Source: Lepidurus packardi (Eukaryota > Arthropoda > Branchiopoda > Notostraca > Triopsidae). Taken from it: a DNA stretch of 64,000 bases. Below the pieces are notes generated by a model that saw only the letters and a list, made by a program, of their open reading frames with translations, was not told the DNA's origin and ran no database searches. Position 1 is the first letter of the stretch, and every line of letters begins with the position of its first letter. The position numbers were made by a program, and so were the translations under genes. The stretch lies in NCBI GenBank assembly GCA_023053545.1, contig JAKZAN010000059.1:186001-250000 (forward strand), given 5' to 3'. Below are positions 1 through 12,999 of the stretch, piece by piece.

Positions 1-111
1 TGAATTATTACATTACGGACTGAATTAATTCCTTACGGACTGAATTATTTCCTTACGGACTGAATTAATTCTTTAGGATTGATTGAATTCCTTACGGACT
101 GAATTAATTCC

Positions 112-123
112 TTAATTAATTCC
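112..123 (+). repeat. 12-bp truncated monomer TTAATTAATTCC, representative copy
   Basis: This unit equals the canonical monomer with 8 bp (CGGACTGA) missing after TTA. It creates a PacI site (TTAATTAA) and shifts phase by -8. Further early copies start at 642, 674 and 765, and it recurs across the window, usually just before the unit ending TTTC. It occurs at a fixed place in the higher-order unit, so most copies descend from a single deletion spread by duplication. Confidence 0.9.
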
Positions 124-1175
124 TTACGGACTGAATTAATTTCATACGGACTGAATTAATCCATTACGGACCGAATTAATTCCTTACGTACTGAACTTAT
201 TCCTTACGGACTGAATTAATTCCTTACGGACTGAATTAATTGCTTACGGACTGAATTTATACCTTACGGACTGAATTAAATCCTTACGGACAGAATTAAT
301 TCCATACGGACTGAATTAATTCCTTACGGACTGAATTATTTCCTTACGGACTGAATTAACTCTGTAGGATTGATTGAATTCCATTCTTACGGAATTAATT
401 CTTTACGGACTGAATTAATTCCTTACGGACTGAATTAATTTCATACGGACTGAATTAATTCATTACGGACTTAATTAATCCATTACGGACTTAATTAATT
501 CCTTACGTACTGAACTTATTCCTTACGGACTGAATTAATTCCTTACGGACAGAATTAATTCCTTACGGACTGAATTATTTCCTTACGGACTGAATTAATT
601 CTTTAGGATTGATTGAATTCCTTACGGACTGAATTAATTCCTTAATTAATTCCTTACGGACTGAATTAATTCCTTAATTAATTCCTTACGGACTGAATTA
701 TTTCCTTACGGACTGAATTAATTCTTTAGGATTGATTGAATTCCTTACGGACTGAATTAATTCCTTAATTAATTCCTTACGGACTGAATTAATTTCATAC
801 GGACTGAATTAATTCATTACGGACTGAATTAATCCATTACGTACTGAACTTATTCCTTACGGACTGAATTAATTCCTTACGGACTGAATTAATTCCTTAC
901 GGACTGAATTAATACCTTACGGACTGAATTAAATCCTTACGGACAGAATTAATTCCATACGGACTGAATTAATTCTTTACGGACTTAATTAATTCCTTAC
1001 GGACTGAATTAATTCCTTACGGACTGAATTAATTCCTTACGGACTGAATTATTTCCTTACGGACTGAATTAACTCTGTAGGATTGATTGAATTCCATTCT
1101 TACTGAATTAATTCCTTACGGACTGAATTAATTCCTTACGGACTGAATAATTTCCTTACGGACTGAATTAATTCT

Positions 1176-1214
1176 TTAGGATTGATTGAATTCCTTTCTT
1201 ACTGAATTATTTCC
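1176..1214 (+). repeat. 39-bp phase-shifting composite (19-bp plus 20-bp units), representative copy
   Basis: TTAGGATTGATTGAATTCC (19 bp, 1,176-1,194) is followed by a 20-bp partner beginning TTTCTTACTG. This pair recurs throughout the window, typically every 100-400 bp. It is nearly always preceded by a unit ending TTTCC or TCACGG and then one ending TTCT. Partner variants begin TTTCTT, ATTCTT or GTTCTT, and in some places the 19-bp unit joins directly to TTACGG (for example near 71-92). Each copy shifts the 20-bp phase by -1 and creates a GAATTC (EcoRI) site that is absent from the canonical monomer. The single TTAGG it contains is not a telomere repeat. Confidence 0.9.
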
Positions 1215-1963
1215 TTACGGACTGAATTAATTCCTTACGGACTGAATTAATTCCTTAATTAATTCCTTACGGACTGAATTAATTTCATACGGACTAAATT
1301 AATTCATTACGGACTTAATTAATCCATTTCGGACTGAATTAAGTCCTTACGTACTGAACTTATTCCTTACGGACTGAATTAATTCCTTACGGACTGAATT
1401 AATTCCTTACGGACTGAATTAATACCTTACGGACTGAATTAAATCCTTACGGACCGAATTAATTCCTTACGGACTGAATTAATTCCTTACGGACTGAATT
1501 ATTTCCTTACGGACTGAATTAATTCCTTACGGACTGAATTAATTCCTTACGGACTGAATTATTTCCTTACGGACTGAATTAACTCTGTAGGATTGATTGA
1601 ATTCCATTCTTACGGAATTAATTCCTTACGGACTAAATTAATTCCTTACGGAATGAATTAATTTCATACGGACTGAATTAATTCATTACGGACTTAATTA
1701 ATCCATTACGGACTTAATTAATACCTTACGGACTGAATTAAATCCTTACGGACTGAAATAATTCCTTACGGACTTAATTAATTCCTTACGGACTTAATTA
1801 ACTCCTTACGGACTTAATTAATTCCTTACGGACTAAATTAATTCCTTACGTGCTTAATTAATTCCTTACGGTCTGAATTAATTCCGTACGGATTTAATTA
1901 ATTCCTTACGGACTGAATTAATTCCTTACGGACTAAATTAATTCATTATGGACTTAATTAATT

Positions 1964-1991
1964 CCGTAAGGAATAAATGAATTAATTACGG
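1964..1991. repeat. Inversion scar with 6-bp stem (CCGTAA...TTACGG)
   Basis: A reverse-oriented piece starting CCGTAAGGAAT sits against a forward monomer, giving CCGTAA and TTACGG arms around a 16-nt loop. It is flanked by CATTATGGACTTAATTAATT on the left and ACTGAAATAATTCC on the right. Confidence 0.85.
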
Positions 1992-2303
1992 ACTGAAATA
2001 ATTCCGTACGGACTGAATTAATTCCTTACGGACTGGATTAATTCCGTACGGATTTAATTAATTCCTTACGGACTGAATTATTTCCTTACGGACTGAATTA
2101 ATTCCTTACGGACTTAATTAATTCCTTACGGACTTAATTAACTCCTTACGGACTTAATTAATTCCTTACGGACTAAATTAATTCCTTGCGTGCTTAATTA
2201 ATTCCTTACGGTCTGAATTAATTCCGTACGGATTTAATTAATTCCTTACGGACTGAATTAATTCCTTACGGACTAAATTAATTCATTATGGACTTAATTA
2301 ATT

Positions 2304-2331
2304 CCGTAAGGAATAAATGAATTAATTACGG
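2304..2331. repeat. Inversion scar, duplicate of the one at 1,964
   Basis: Same arms and flanks as the copy 340 bp upstream; it was carried along by the 340-bp duplication. Confidence 0.85.
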
Positions 2332-3780
2332 ACTGAAATAATTCCGTACGGACTGAATTAATTCCTTACGGACTGGATTAATTCCGTACGGATTTAATTA
2401 ATTCCTTACGGACTGAATTATTTCCTTACGGACTGAATTAATTCCTTACGGACTAAATGAATTCCTTACGGACTGAATTAATTCTTTAGGATTGATTGAA
2501 TTCCGTCTTACTGAATTAATTACTTACGGACTGAATTAATTCATAATTAATTCCTTACGGACTGAATTAATTCCTTACGGAATCAATTAATTCCTTACGG
2601 ACTGAATTAATTCCTTACGGACTGAATTATTTCCTTACGGACTGAATTAATTCTTTAGGATTGATTGAATTCCGTTCTTACTGAATTAATTCCTTACGGA
2701 CTGAATTAATTCCTTAATTAATTCCTTACGGACTGAATTAATTCCTTAATTAATTCCTTACGGACTGAATTAATTTCATACGGACTGAAATAATTCATTA
2801 CGGACTTAATTAATCCATTACGGACTTAATTAATTCCTTACGTACTGAACTTATTCCTTACGGACTGAATTAATTCCTTACGGACTGAATTAATTCCTTA
2901 CGGACAGAATTAATTCCTTACGGACTGAATTATATCCTTACGGACTGAATTAATTCTTTAGGATTGATTGAATTCCTTACGGACTGAATTAATTCCTTAA
3001 TTAATTCCTTACGGACTGAATTAATTTCATACGGACTGAATTAATTCATTACGGACTTAATTAATCCATTACGGACTGAACTAATTCCTTACGTACTGAA
3101 CTTATTCCTTACGGACTGAATTAATTCCTTACGGACTGAATTAATTCCTTACGGACTGAATTAATACCTTACGGACTGAATTAAATCCTTACGGACAGAA
3201 TTAATTCCATACGGACTGAATTAATTCTTTACGGACTGAATTAATTCCTTACGGACTGAATTATTTCCTTACGGACTGAATTAACTCTGTAGGATTGATT
3301 GAATTCCATTCTTACTGAATTAATTCCTTACGGACTGAATTAATTCCTTACGGACTGAATAATTTCCTTACGGACTGAATTAATTCTTTAGGATTGATTG
3401 AATTCCTTTCTTACTGAATTATTTCCTTACGGACTGAATTAATTCCTTACGGACTGAATTAATTCCTTAATTAATTCCTTACGGACTGAATTAATTTCAT
3501 ACGGACTAAATTAATTCATTACGGACTTAATTAATCCATTTCGGACTGAATTATGTCCTTACGTACTGAACTTATTCCTTACGGACTGAATTAATTCCTT
3601 ACGGACTGAATTAATTCCTTACGGACTGAATTAATACCTTACGGACTGAATTAAATCCTTACGGACTGAATTAATTCCTTACGGACTGAATTAATTCCTT
3701 ACGGACTGAATTAATTCCTTACGGACTGAATTAATTCCTTACGGACTGAATTAATTCCTTACGGACTGAATTAGTTCCTC

Positions 3781-4250
3781 ACGGACTGAATTAATTCTTT
3801 AGGATTGATTGAATTCCTTTCTTACTGAATTAATTCCTTACGTACTGAATGAATTCCTTACGGACTGATTTACTTTCATACGGACTGAATTAATTCCTTA
3901 CGGACTTAATTAATCCATTACGGACTGAATTAATTCCTTACGGACTGAATTATTACATTACGGACTGAATTAATTCCTTACGGACTGAATTATTTCCTTA
4001 CGGACTGAATTAATTCTTTAGGATTGATTGAATTCCTTACGGACTGAATGAATTCCTTACGGACTGAATGAATTCCTTACGGACTGATTTACTTTCATAC
4101 GGACTGAATTAATTCCTTACGGACTTAATTAATCCATTACGGACTGAATTAATTCCTTACGGACTGAATTATTACATTACGGACTGAATTAATTCCATAC
4201 GGACTGAATTATTTCCTTACGGACTGAATTAATTCCATACGGACTGAATT
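3781..4250 (+). repeat. Dispersed block, first copy (partner at 9,121-9,570)
   Basis: This block matches the one 5,340 bp downstream almost base for base; I saw one difference (GAATG against GAATT near 4,050). After about 4,210 the offset becomes 5,300, because the first copy has two extra monomers, and the match continues to about 4,520. It contains two 19-bp units and the ACTTTCATACGG variant. Confidence 0.75.
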
Positions 4251-5342
4251 ATTTCCTTACGGACTGAATTAATTCTTTAGGATTGATTGAATTCCTTACG
4301 GACTGAATTAATTCCTTAATTAATTCCTTACGGACTGAATTAATTTCATACGGACTGAATTAATCCATTACGGACTGAATTAATTCCTTACGTTCTGAAC
4401 TTATTCCTTACGGACTGAATTAATTCCTTACGGACTGAATTAATTCCTTACGGACTGAATTAATACCTTACGGACTGAATTAAATCCTTACGGACAGAAT
4501 TAATTCCATACGGACTGAATTAATTCCTTACGGACTGAATTAATTCTTTAGGATTGATTGAATTCCTTTCTTACTGAATTATTTCCTTACGGACTGAATT
4601 AATTCCTTACGGACTGAATTAATTCCTTAATTAATTCCTTACGGACTGAATTAATTTCATACGGACTAAATTAATTCATTACGGACTTAATTAATCCATT
4701 TCGGACTGAATTATGTCCTTACGTACTGAACTTATTCCTTACGGACTGAATTAATTCCTTACGGACTGAATTAATTCCTTACGGACTGAATTAATACCTT
4801 ACGGACTGAATTAAATCCTTACGGACTGAATTAATTCCTTACGGACTGAATTAATTCCTTACGGACTGAATTAATACCTTACGGACTGAATTAAATCCTT
4901 ACGTACTGAATGAATTCCTTACGGACTGATTTACTTTCATACGGACTGAATTAATTCCTTACGGACTTAATTAATCCATTACGGACTGAATTAATTCCTT
5001 ACGGACTGAATTATTACATTACGGACTGAATTAATTCCATACGGACTGAATTATTTCCTTACGGACTGAATTAATTCTTTAGGATTGATTGAATTCCTTA
5101 CGGACTGAATTAATTCCTTAATTAATTCCTTACGGACTGAATTAATTTCATACGGACTGAATTAATCCATTACGGACTGAATTAATTCCTTACGTACTGA
5201 ACTTATTCCTTACGGACTGAATTAATTCCTTACGGACTGAATTAATTCCTTACGGACTGAATTAATACCTTACGGACTGAATTAAATCCTTACGGACAGA
5301 ATTAATTCCATACGGACTGAATTAATTCCTTACGGACTTAAT

Positions 5343-6370
5343 TTATTCCTTACGGACTGAATTAATTCCATACGGACTGAATTAATTCCTTACGGACTGA
5401 ATTATTTCCTTACGGACTGAATTAACTCTGTAGGATTGATTGAATTCCATTCTTACGGAATTAATTCCTTACGGACTGAATTAATTCCTTACGGACTGAA
5501 TAATTTCCTTACGGACTGAATTAATTCTTTAGGATTGATTGAATTCCTTTCTTACTGAATTATTTCCTTACGGACTGAAGTAATTCCTTACGGACTGAAT
5601 TAATTCCTTACGGACTGAATTAATACCTTACGGACTGAATTAAATCCTTACGGACAGAATTAATTCCTTACGGACTGAATAATTTCCTTACGGACTGAAT
5701 TAATTCTTTAGGATTGATTGAATTCCTTTCTTACTGAATTAATTTCATACGGACTAAATTAATTCATTACGGACTTAATTAATCCATTTCGGACTGAATT
5801 AAGTCCTTACGTACTGAACTTATTCCTTACGGACTGAATTAATTCCTTACGGACTGAATTAATTCCTTACGGACTGAATTAATACCTTACGGACTGAATT
5901 AAATCCTTACGGACTGAATTAATTCCTTACGGACTGAATTAATTCCTTACGGACTTAATTAATTCCTTACTTACTGAATTAATTCCTTACGGACTGAATT
6001 AATTCCTTACGGACTGAATTAGTTCCTCACGGACTGAATTAATTCTTTAGGATTGATTGAATTCCTTTCTTACTGAGTTAATTCCTTACGGACTGAATGA
6101 ATTCCTTACGGACTGATTTACTTTCATACGGACTGAATTAATTCCTTACGGACTTAATTAATCCATTACGGACTGAATTAATTCCTTACGGACTGAATTA
6201 TTACATTACGGACAGAATTAATTCGTTACGGACTGAATTAATTCCTTACGGACTGAATTATTTCCTTAAGGACTGAATTAATTCTTTAGGATTGATTGAA
6301 TTCCTTCCTTACGGAATTAAATCCTTACGGAATTAAATAATTCCTTACGGACTGAACTAATACCTTACGG
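5343..6370 (+). repeat. Dispersed block, first copy (partner near 9,841-10,690)
   Basis: The block aligns to 9,841 onward at an offset of 4,498 and, after a stretch of about 179 bp present only in this copy, at 4,319 (for example the ACTAAATT unit at 5,741 and 10,060, and GAACTAAT near 6,351 and 10,670). Diagnostic shared rarities include TCTTACGGAATTAATT after the CTGTAGG unit and the ACATAATTAA variant. The two copies also differ by scattered single bases. Confidence 0.7.
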
Positions 6371-6444
6371 ACTGAATTAAATCCTTACGGACATAATTAA
6401 ATCCTTACGGACTGAATAATTTCCTTACGGACTGAATTAATTCT

Positions 6445-6835
6445 TTAGGATTGATTGAATTCCTTTCTTACTGAATTAATTCCTTACGGACTGAATTAAT
6501 TCCTTAATTAATTCCTTACGGACTGAATTAATTTCATACGGACTAAATTAATTCATTACGGACTTAATTAATCCATTTCGGACTGAATTAATTCCTTACG
6601 TACTGAACTTATTCCTTACGGACTGAATTAATTCCTTACGGACTGAATTAATTCCTTACGGACTGAATTAATACCTTACGGACTGAATTAAATCCTTACG
6701 GACCGAATTAATTCCTTACGGACTGAATTAATTCCTTACGGACTTAATTAATTCCTTACGGACTGAATTAATTTCTTACGGACTGAATTAATTCCTTACG
6801 GACTGAATTAGTTCCTCACGGACTGAATTAATTCT
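6445..6835 (+). repeat. Intact higher-order repeat unit, 391 bp
   Basis: One clear copy of the ordered higher-order unit. It starts with the 19-bp unit TTAGGATTGATTGAATTCC and its TTTCTTACTG partner, then a canonical unit, the 12-bp unit TTAATTAATTCC, and then variants in fixed order: ending TTTC; starting ATACGG with ACTAAATT; ending TTCA; GACTTAATTAATCCA; TTTCGG; TTACGTACTGAACTTATTCC; canonical units; AATACC; AAATCC; GACCG; further units; TTAGTTCC; TCACGG. It comprises 18 units of 20 bp, one of 19 and one of 12, which sums to 391. The same order recurs, with losses and gains, through most of the first 30 kb, so it probably represents an ancestral higher-order unit of the array. Confidence 0.8.
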
Positions 6836-7214
6836 TTAGGATTGATTGAATTACTTTCTTACTGAATTAATTCCTTACGGACTGAATGAATTCCCTACGG
6901 ACTGAATTAATTTCATACGGACTGAATTAATTCCTTACGGACCTAATTAATCCATTACGGACTGAATTAATTCCTTACGTACTGAACTTATTCCTTACGG
7001 ACTGAATTAATTCCTTACGGACTGAATTAATTCCTTACGGACTGAATTATTACATTACGGACTGAATTAAATCCTTACGGACAGGATTAATTCCTTACGG
7101 ACTGAATTTATTCCTTACGGACTTAATTAATTCCTTACGGACTGAATTAATTCCTTACGGACTGAATTAATTCCTTACGGACTGAATTATTTCCTTACGG
7201 ACTGAATTAATTCT
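6836..7214 (+). repeat. Higher-order repeat unit lacking the 12-bp monomer, 379 bp
   Basis: The next higher-order period, again measured from one TTAGG unit to the next. It is 379 bp, which is 19 units of 20 minus 1 for the single 19-bp unit; it contains no 12-bp unit. Its marker variants differ from the preceding period (GAATGAATTCC, a CCCTACGG unit, GACCTAATT, TTATTACATTACGG, GACAGGATT, GAATTTATTCC), so it is a distinct variant of the higher-order unit. Similar versions recur near 11.8, 12.8, 17.9, 23.7, 25.7, 32.7, 33.7 and 37.9 kb. Confidence 0.7.
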
Positions 7215-7274
7215 TTAGGATTGATTGAATTCCTTTCTTACTGAATTAATTCCTTACGGACTGAATTAATTCCT

Positions 7275-8874
7275 TAAGGACTGAATTAATTCCTTACGGA
7301 CTGAATTAATACCTTACGGACTGAATTAATTCCTTACCGACTGAATTAATTCCTTACGGACTGAATTATTTCCTTACGGACTGAATTAATTCTTTAGGAT
7401 TGATTGAATTCCTTTCTTATTGAATTAATTCCTTACGGACTGAATTAATTCCTTACGTACTGAACTTATTCCTTACGGACTTAATTAATTCCCTACGGAC
7501 TTAATTAACTCCTTACGGACTTAATTAATTCCTTACGGACTGAATTAATTCTTTAGGATTGATTGAATTCCATTCTTACTGAATTAATTCCTTACGGACT
7601 GAATTAATTCTTTAGGATTGATTGAATTCCATTCTTACTGAATTAATTCCTTACGGACTGAATAATTTCCTTACGGATTGAATTAATTCTTTAGGATTGA
7701 TTGAATTCCTTTCTTACTGAATTAATTCCTTACGGACTGAATTAATTCCTTAATTAATTCCTTACGGACTGAATTAATTTCATACGGACTAAATTAATTC
7801 ATTACGGACTTAATTAATCCATTTCGGACTGAATTAATTCCTTACGTAATGAACTTATTCCTTACGGACTGAATTAATTCCTTACGGACTGAATGAATTC
7901 CTTACGGACTGATGTAATTTCATACGGACTGAATTAATTCCTTACGGACTTAATTAATCCATTACGGACTGAATTAATTCCTTACGGACTGAATTATTAC
8001 ATTACGGACTGAAATAATTCCTTACGGACTGAATTAATTCCTTACGGACTGAATAATTTCCTTACGGACTGAATTAATTCTTTAGGATTGATTGAATTCC
8101 TTTCTTACTGAATTAATTCCTTACGGACTGAATTAATTCCTTACGGACTGAATTAATTTCATACGGACTAAATTAATTCATTACGGACTTAATTAATCCA
8201 TTTCGGACTGAATTAATTCCTTACGTACTGAACTTATTCCTTACGGACTGAATTATTTCCTAACGGACTGAATTAATACCTTACGGACTGAATTAAATCC
8301 TTACGGACCGAATTAATTCCTTACGGACTGAATTAATTATTTACGGACTTAATTAATACCTTACGGACTGAATTAATTCCTTACGGACTGAATTAATTCC
8401 TTACGGACTGAATTAGTTCCTCACGGACTGAATTAATTATTTAGGATTGATTGAATTCCTTTCTTACTGAATTAATTCCTTACGGACTGAATGAATTCCT
8501 TACGGACTGAATGAATTCCTTACGGACTGATTTAATTTCATACGGACTGAATTAATACCTTACGGACTGAATTAAATCCTTACGGACCGAATTAATTCCT
8601 TACGGACTGAATTAATTCCTTACGGACTTAATTAATTCCTTACCCACTGAATGAATTCCTTACGGACTTCATTAATCCATTACGGACTGAATTAATTCCT
8701 TACGGACTGAATTATTACATTACGGAGTGAATTAATTCCTTACGGACAGAATTAATTCCTTACGGACTGAATTAATTCCTTACGGACTGAATTATTTCCT
8801 TACGGACTGAATTAATTCTTTAGGATTGATTGAATTCCTTTCTTACTGAATTAATTCCTTACGGAGTGAATTAA
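7275..8874 (+). repeat. 1.6-kb dispersed block, copy 1
   Basis: The block recurs at 13,000-14,675 with an offset of 5,722, changing to 5,801 after about 8,640 because copy 2 gained 79 bp (one 39-bp composite plus two monomers). Rare shared changes (CCTTACCGAC, GATGTAATTT, CCTAACGG, TTACCCACTG) leave little doubt about common descent. A third, partly deleted copy lies at about 15,760-16,960, and further derivatives at about 22.0-23.1 and 27.4-28.5 kb. Confidence 0.8.
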
Positions 8875-10890
8875 GTCCTTACGTACTGAACTTATTCCTT
8901 ACGGACTGAATTAATTCCTTACGGACTGAATTAATTCCTTACGGACTGAATTAATACCTTACGGACTGAATTAAATCCTTACGGACTGAATTAATTCCTT
9001 ACGGACTGAATTAATTCCTTACGGACTGAATTAATTCCTTACGGACTTAATTAATTCCTTACGGACTGAATTAATTCCTTACGGACTGAATTAATTCCTT
9101 ACGGACTGAATTAGTTCCTCACGGACTGAATTAATTCTTTAGGATTGATTGAATTCCTTTCTTACTGAATTAATTCCTTACGTACTGAATGAATTCCTTA
9201 CGGACTGATTTACTTTCATACGGACTGAATTAATTCCTTACGGACTTAATTAATCCATTACGGACTGAATTAATTCCTTACGGACTGAATTATTACATTA
9301 CGGACTGAATTAATTCCTTACGGACTGAATTATTTCCTTACGGACTGAATTAATTCTTTAGGATTGATTGAATTCCTTACGGACTGAATTAATTCCTTAC
9401 GGACTGAATGAATTCCTTACGGACTGATTTACTTTCATACGGACTGAATTAATTCCTTACGGACTTAATTAATCCATTACGGACTGAATTAATTCCTTAC
9501 GGACTGAATTATTACATTACGGACTGAATTAATTCCATACGGACTGAATTATTTCCTTACGGACTGAATTAATTCTTTAGGATTGATTGAATTCCTTACG
9601 GACTGAATTAATTCCTTAATTAATTCCTTACGGACTGAATTAATTTCGTACGGACTGAATTAATCCATTACGGACTGAATTAATTCCTTACGTACTGAAC
9701 TTATTCCTTACGGACTGAATTAATTCCTTACGGACTGAATTAATTCCTTACGGACTGAATTAATACCTTACGGACTGAATTAAATCCTTACGGACAGAAT
9801 TAATTCCATACGGACTGAATTAATTCCTTACGGACTTAATTTATTCCTTACGGACTGAATTAATTCCTTACGGACTGAATTAATTCCTTACGGACTGAAT
9901 TATTTCCTTACGGACTGAATTAACTCTGTAGGATTGATTGAATTCCATTCTTACGGAATTAATTCCTTACGGACTGAATTAATTCCTTACGGACTGAATA
10001 ATTTCCTTACGGACTGAATTAATTCTTTAGGATTGATTGAATTCCTTTCTTACTGAATTAATTTCATACGGACTAAATTAATTCATTACGGACTTAATTA
10101 ATCCATTTCGGACTGAATTAAGTCCTTACGTACTGAACTTATTCCTTACGGACTGAATTAATTCCTTACGGACTGAATTAATTCCTTACGGACTGAATTA
10201 ATACCTTACGGACTGAATTAAATCCTTACGGACCGAATTAATTCCTTACGGACTGAATTAATTCCTTACGGACTTAATTAATTCCTTACTTACTGAATTA
10301 ATTCCTTACGGACTGAATTAATTCCTTACGGACTGAATTAGTTCCTCACGGACTGAATTAATTCTTTAGGATTGATTGAATTCCTTTCTTACTGAGTTAA
10401 TTCCTTACGGACTGAATGAATTCCTTACGGACTGATTTACTTTCATACGGACTGAATTAATTCCTTACGGACTTAATTAATCCATTACGGACTGAATTAA
10501 TTCCTTACGGACTGAATTATTACATTACGGACAGAATTAATTCCTTACGGACTGAATTAATTCCTTACGGACTGAATTATTTCCTTAAGGACTGAATTAA
10601 TTCTTTAGGATTGATTGAATTCCTTTCTTACGGAATTAAATCCTTACGGAATGAAATAATTCCTTACGGACTGAACTAATACCTTACGGACTGAATTAAA
10701 TCCTTACGGACATAATTAATTCCTTACGGACTGAATAATTTCCTTACGGACTGAATTAATTCTTTAGGATTGATTGAATTCCTTTCTTACTGAATTAATT
10801 CCTTACGGACTGAATTAATTCCTTAATTAATTCCTTACGGACTGAATTAATTTCATACGGACTAAATTAATTCATTACGGACTTAATTAA

Positions 10891-12693
10891 TCCATTTCGG
10901 ACTGAATTAATTCCTTACGTACTGAACTTATTCCTTACGGACTGAATTAATTCCTTACGGACTGAATTAATTCCTTACGGACTGAATTAATACCTTACGG
11001 ACTGAATTAAATCCTTACGGACCGAATTAATTCCTTACGGACTTAATTAATCCATTACGGACTGAATTAATTCCTTACGGACTGAATTATTACATTACGG
11101 ACTGAATTAATTCCTTACGGACTGAATTAATTCCTTACGGACTGAATTATTACATTACGGACTGAATTAATTCCTTACGGACAGAATTAATTCCTTACGG
11201 ACTGAATTAATTCCCTACGGACTGAATTATTACATTACGGACTGAATTAATTCCTTACGGACAGAATTAATTCCTTACGGACTGAATTAATTCCTTACGG
11301 ACTGAATTATTACATTACGGACTGAATTAAATCCTTACGGACAGAATTAATTCCTTACGGACTGAATAATTTCCTTACGGACTGAATTAATTCTTTAGGA
11401 TTGATTGAATTCCTTTCTTACTGAATTAATTCCTTACGGACTGAATTAATTCCTTACGGACTGAATTAATTCCTTAATTAATTCCTTACGGACTGAATTA
11501 ATTTCATACGGACTAAATTAATTCATTACGGACTTAATTAATCCATTTCGGACTGAATTAATTCCTTACGTACTGAACTTATTCCTTACGGACTGAATTA
11601 ATTCCTTACGGACTGAATTAATTCCTTACGGACTGAATTAATACCTTACGGACTGAATTAAATCCTTACGGACCGAAGTAAATCCTTACGGACTGAATTA
11701 ATTCCTTACGGACTGAATTAGTTCCTCACGGACTGAATTAATTCTTTAGGATTGATTGAATTACTTTCTTACTGAATTAATTCCTTACGGACTGAATGAA
11801 TTCCCTACGGACTGAATTAATTTCATACGGACTGAATTAATTCCTTACGGACCTAATTAATCCATTTCGGACTGAATTAATTCCTTACGTACTGAACTTA
11901 TTCCTTACGGACTGAATTAATTCCTTACGGACTGAATTAATTCCTTACGGACTGAATTAATACCTTACGGACTGAATTAAATCCTTACGGACCGAATTAA
12001 TTCCTTACGGACTTAATTAATCCATTACGGACTGAATTAATTCCTTACGGACTGAATTATTACATTACGGACTGAATTAATTCCTTACGGACTGAAATAA
12101 TTCCTTACGGACTGAATTATTACATTACGGACTGAATTAATTCCTTACGGACAGAATTAATTCCTTACGGACTGAATTAATTCCCTACGGACTGAATTAT
12201 TACATTACGGACTGAATTAATTCCTTACGGACAGAATTAATTCCTTACGGACTGAATTAATTCCTTACGGACTGAATTATTACATTACGGACTGAATTAA
12301 ATCCTTACGGACAGAATTAATTCCTTACGGACTGAATAATTTCCTTACGGACTGAATTAATTCTTTAGGATTGATTGAATTCCTTTCTTACTGAATTAAT
12401 TCCTTACGGACTGAATTAATTCCTTACGGACTGAATTAATTCCTTAATTAATTCCTTACGGACTGAATTAATTTCATACGGACTAAATTAATTCATTACG
12501 GACTTAATTAATCCATTTCGGACTGAATTAATTCCTTACGTACTGAACTTATTCCTTACGGACTGAATTAATTCCTTACGGACTGAATTAATTCCTTACG
12601 GACTGAATTAATACCTTACGGACTGAATTAAATCCTTACGGACCGAAGTAAATCCTTACGGACTGAATTAATTCCTTACGGACTTAATTAATT
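10891..12693 (+). repeat. Tandem duplication, 970-bp unit
   Basis: Bases 10,891-11,720 repeat at 11,861-12,690 with a constant offset of 970. The blocks share a run of TTATTACATTACGG units and the rare GACCGAAGTAAATCC variant (near 11,670 and 12,640). 970 equals 49 monomers (980) minus two 19-bp units and one 12-bp unit, so the duplication kept exact monomer register. One difference seen is GAAATAATT against GAATTAATT near 12,095. Confidence 0.8.
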
Positions 12694-12999
12694 CCTTACG
12701 GACTGAATTAATTTCTTACGGACTGAATTAATTCCTTACGGACTGAATTAGTTCCTCACGGACTGAATGAATTCCCTACGGACTGAATTAATTTCATACG
12801 GACTGAATTAATTCCTTACGGACCTAATTAATCCATTACGGACTGAATTAATTCCTTACGTACTGAACTTATTCCTTACGGACTGAATTAATTCCTTACG
12901 GACTGAATTAATTCCTTACGGACTGAATTATTACATTACGGACTGAATTAAATCCTTACGGACAGGATTAATTCCTTACGGACTGAATTTATTCCTTAC

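Larger units (their letters stand above)
1758..2452 (+). repeat. Tandem duplication, 340-bp unit, about 2 copies
   Basis: Bases from about 1,758 recur from about 2,098 at a constant offset of 340 (for example CCGTACGG near 1,884 and 2,224, and the inverted scar at 1,964 and 2,304). 340 is exactly 17 monomers; the block contains no 19- or 12-bp unit. The second copy has a TTGCG for TTACG change near 2,188. Its marker units (GTGCTTAATT, GGTCTGAATT, CCGTACGGATTT, CATTATGG) recur as a set near 18.7, 19.5, 20.6, 24.7, 29.5, 34.5 kb and beyond. Confidence 0.85.

Noticed and set aside
1176-1194. TTAGG as an arthropod-type telomere repeat
   Set aside because: There is only one TTAGG per 19-bp unit, never in tandem; it is a variant of TTACGG in the monomer.
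7842-7849. TTACGTAA as a bZIP (PAR/E4BP4-type) binding site
   Set aside because: It is a one-base change of the common TTACGTACTG variant and recurs only as part of the duplicated 7.3-8.9 kb block. There is no promoter or gene nearby, so a chance match is the better explanation.
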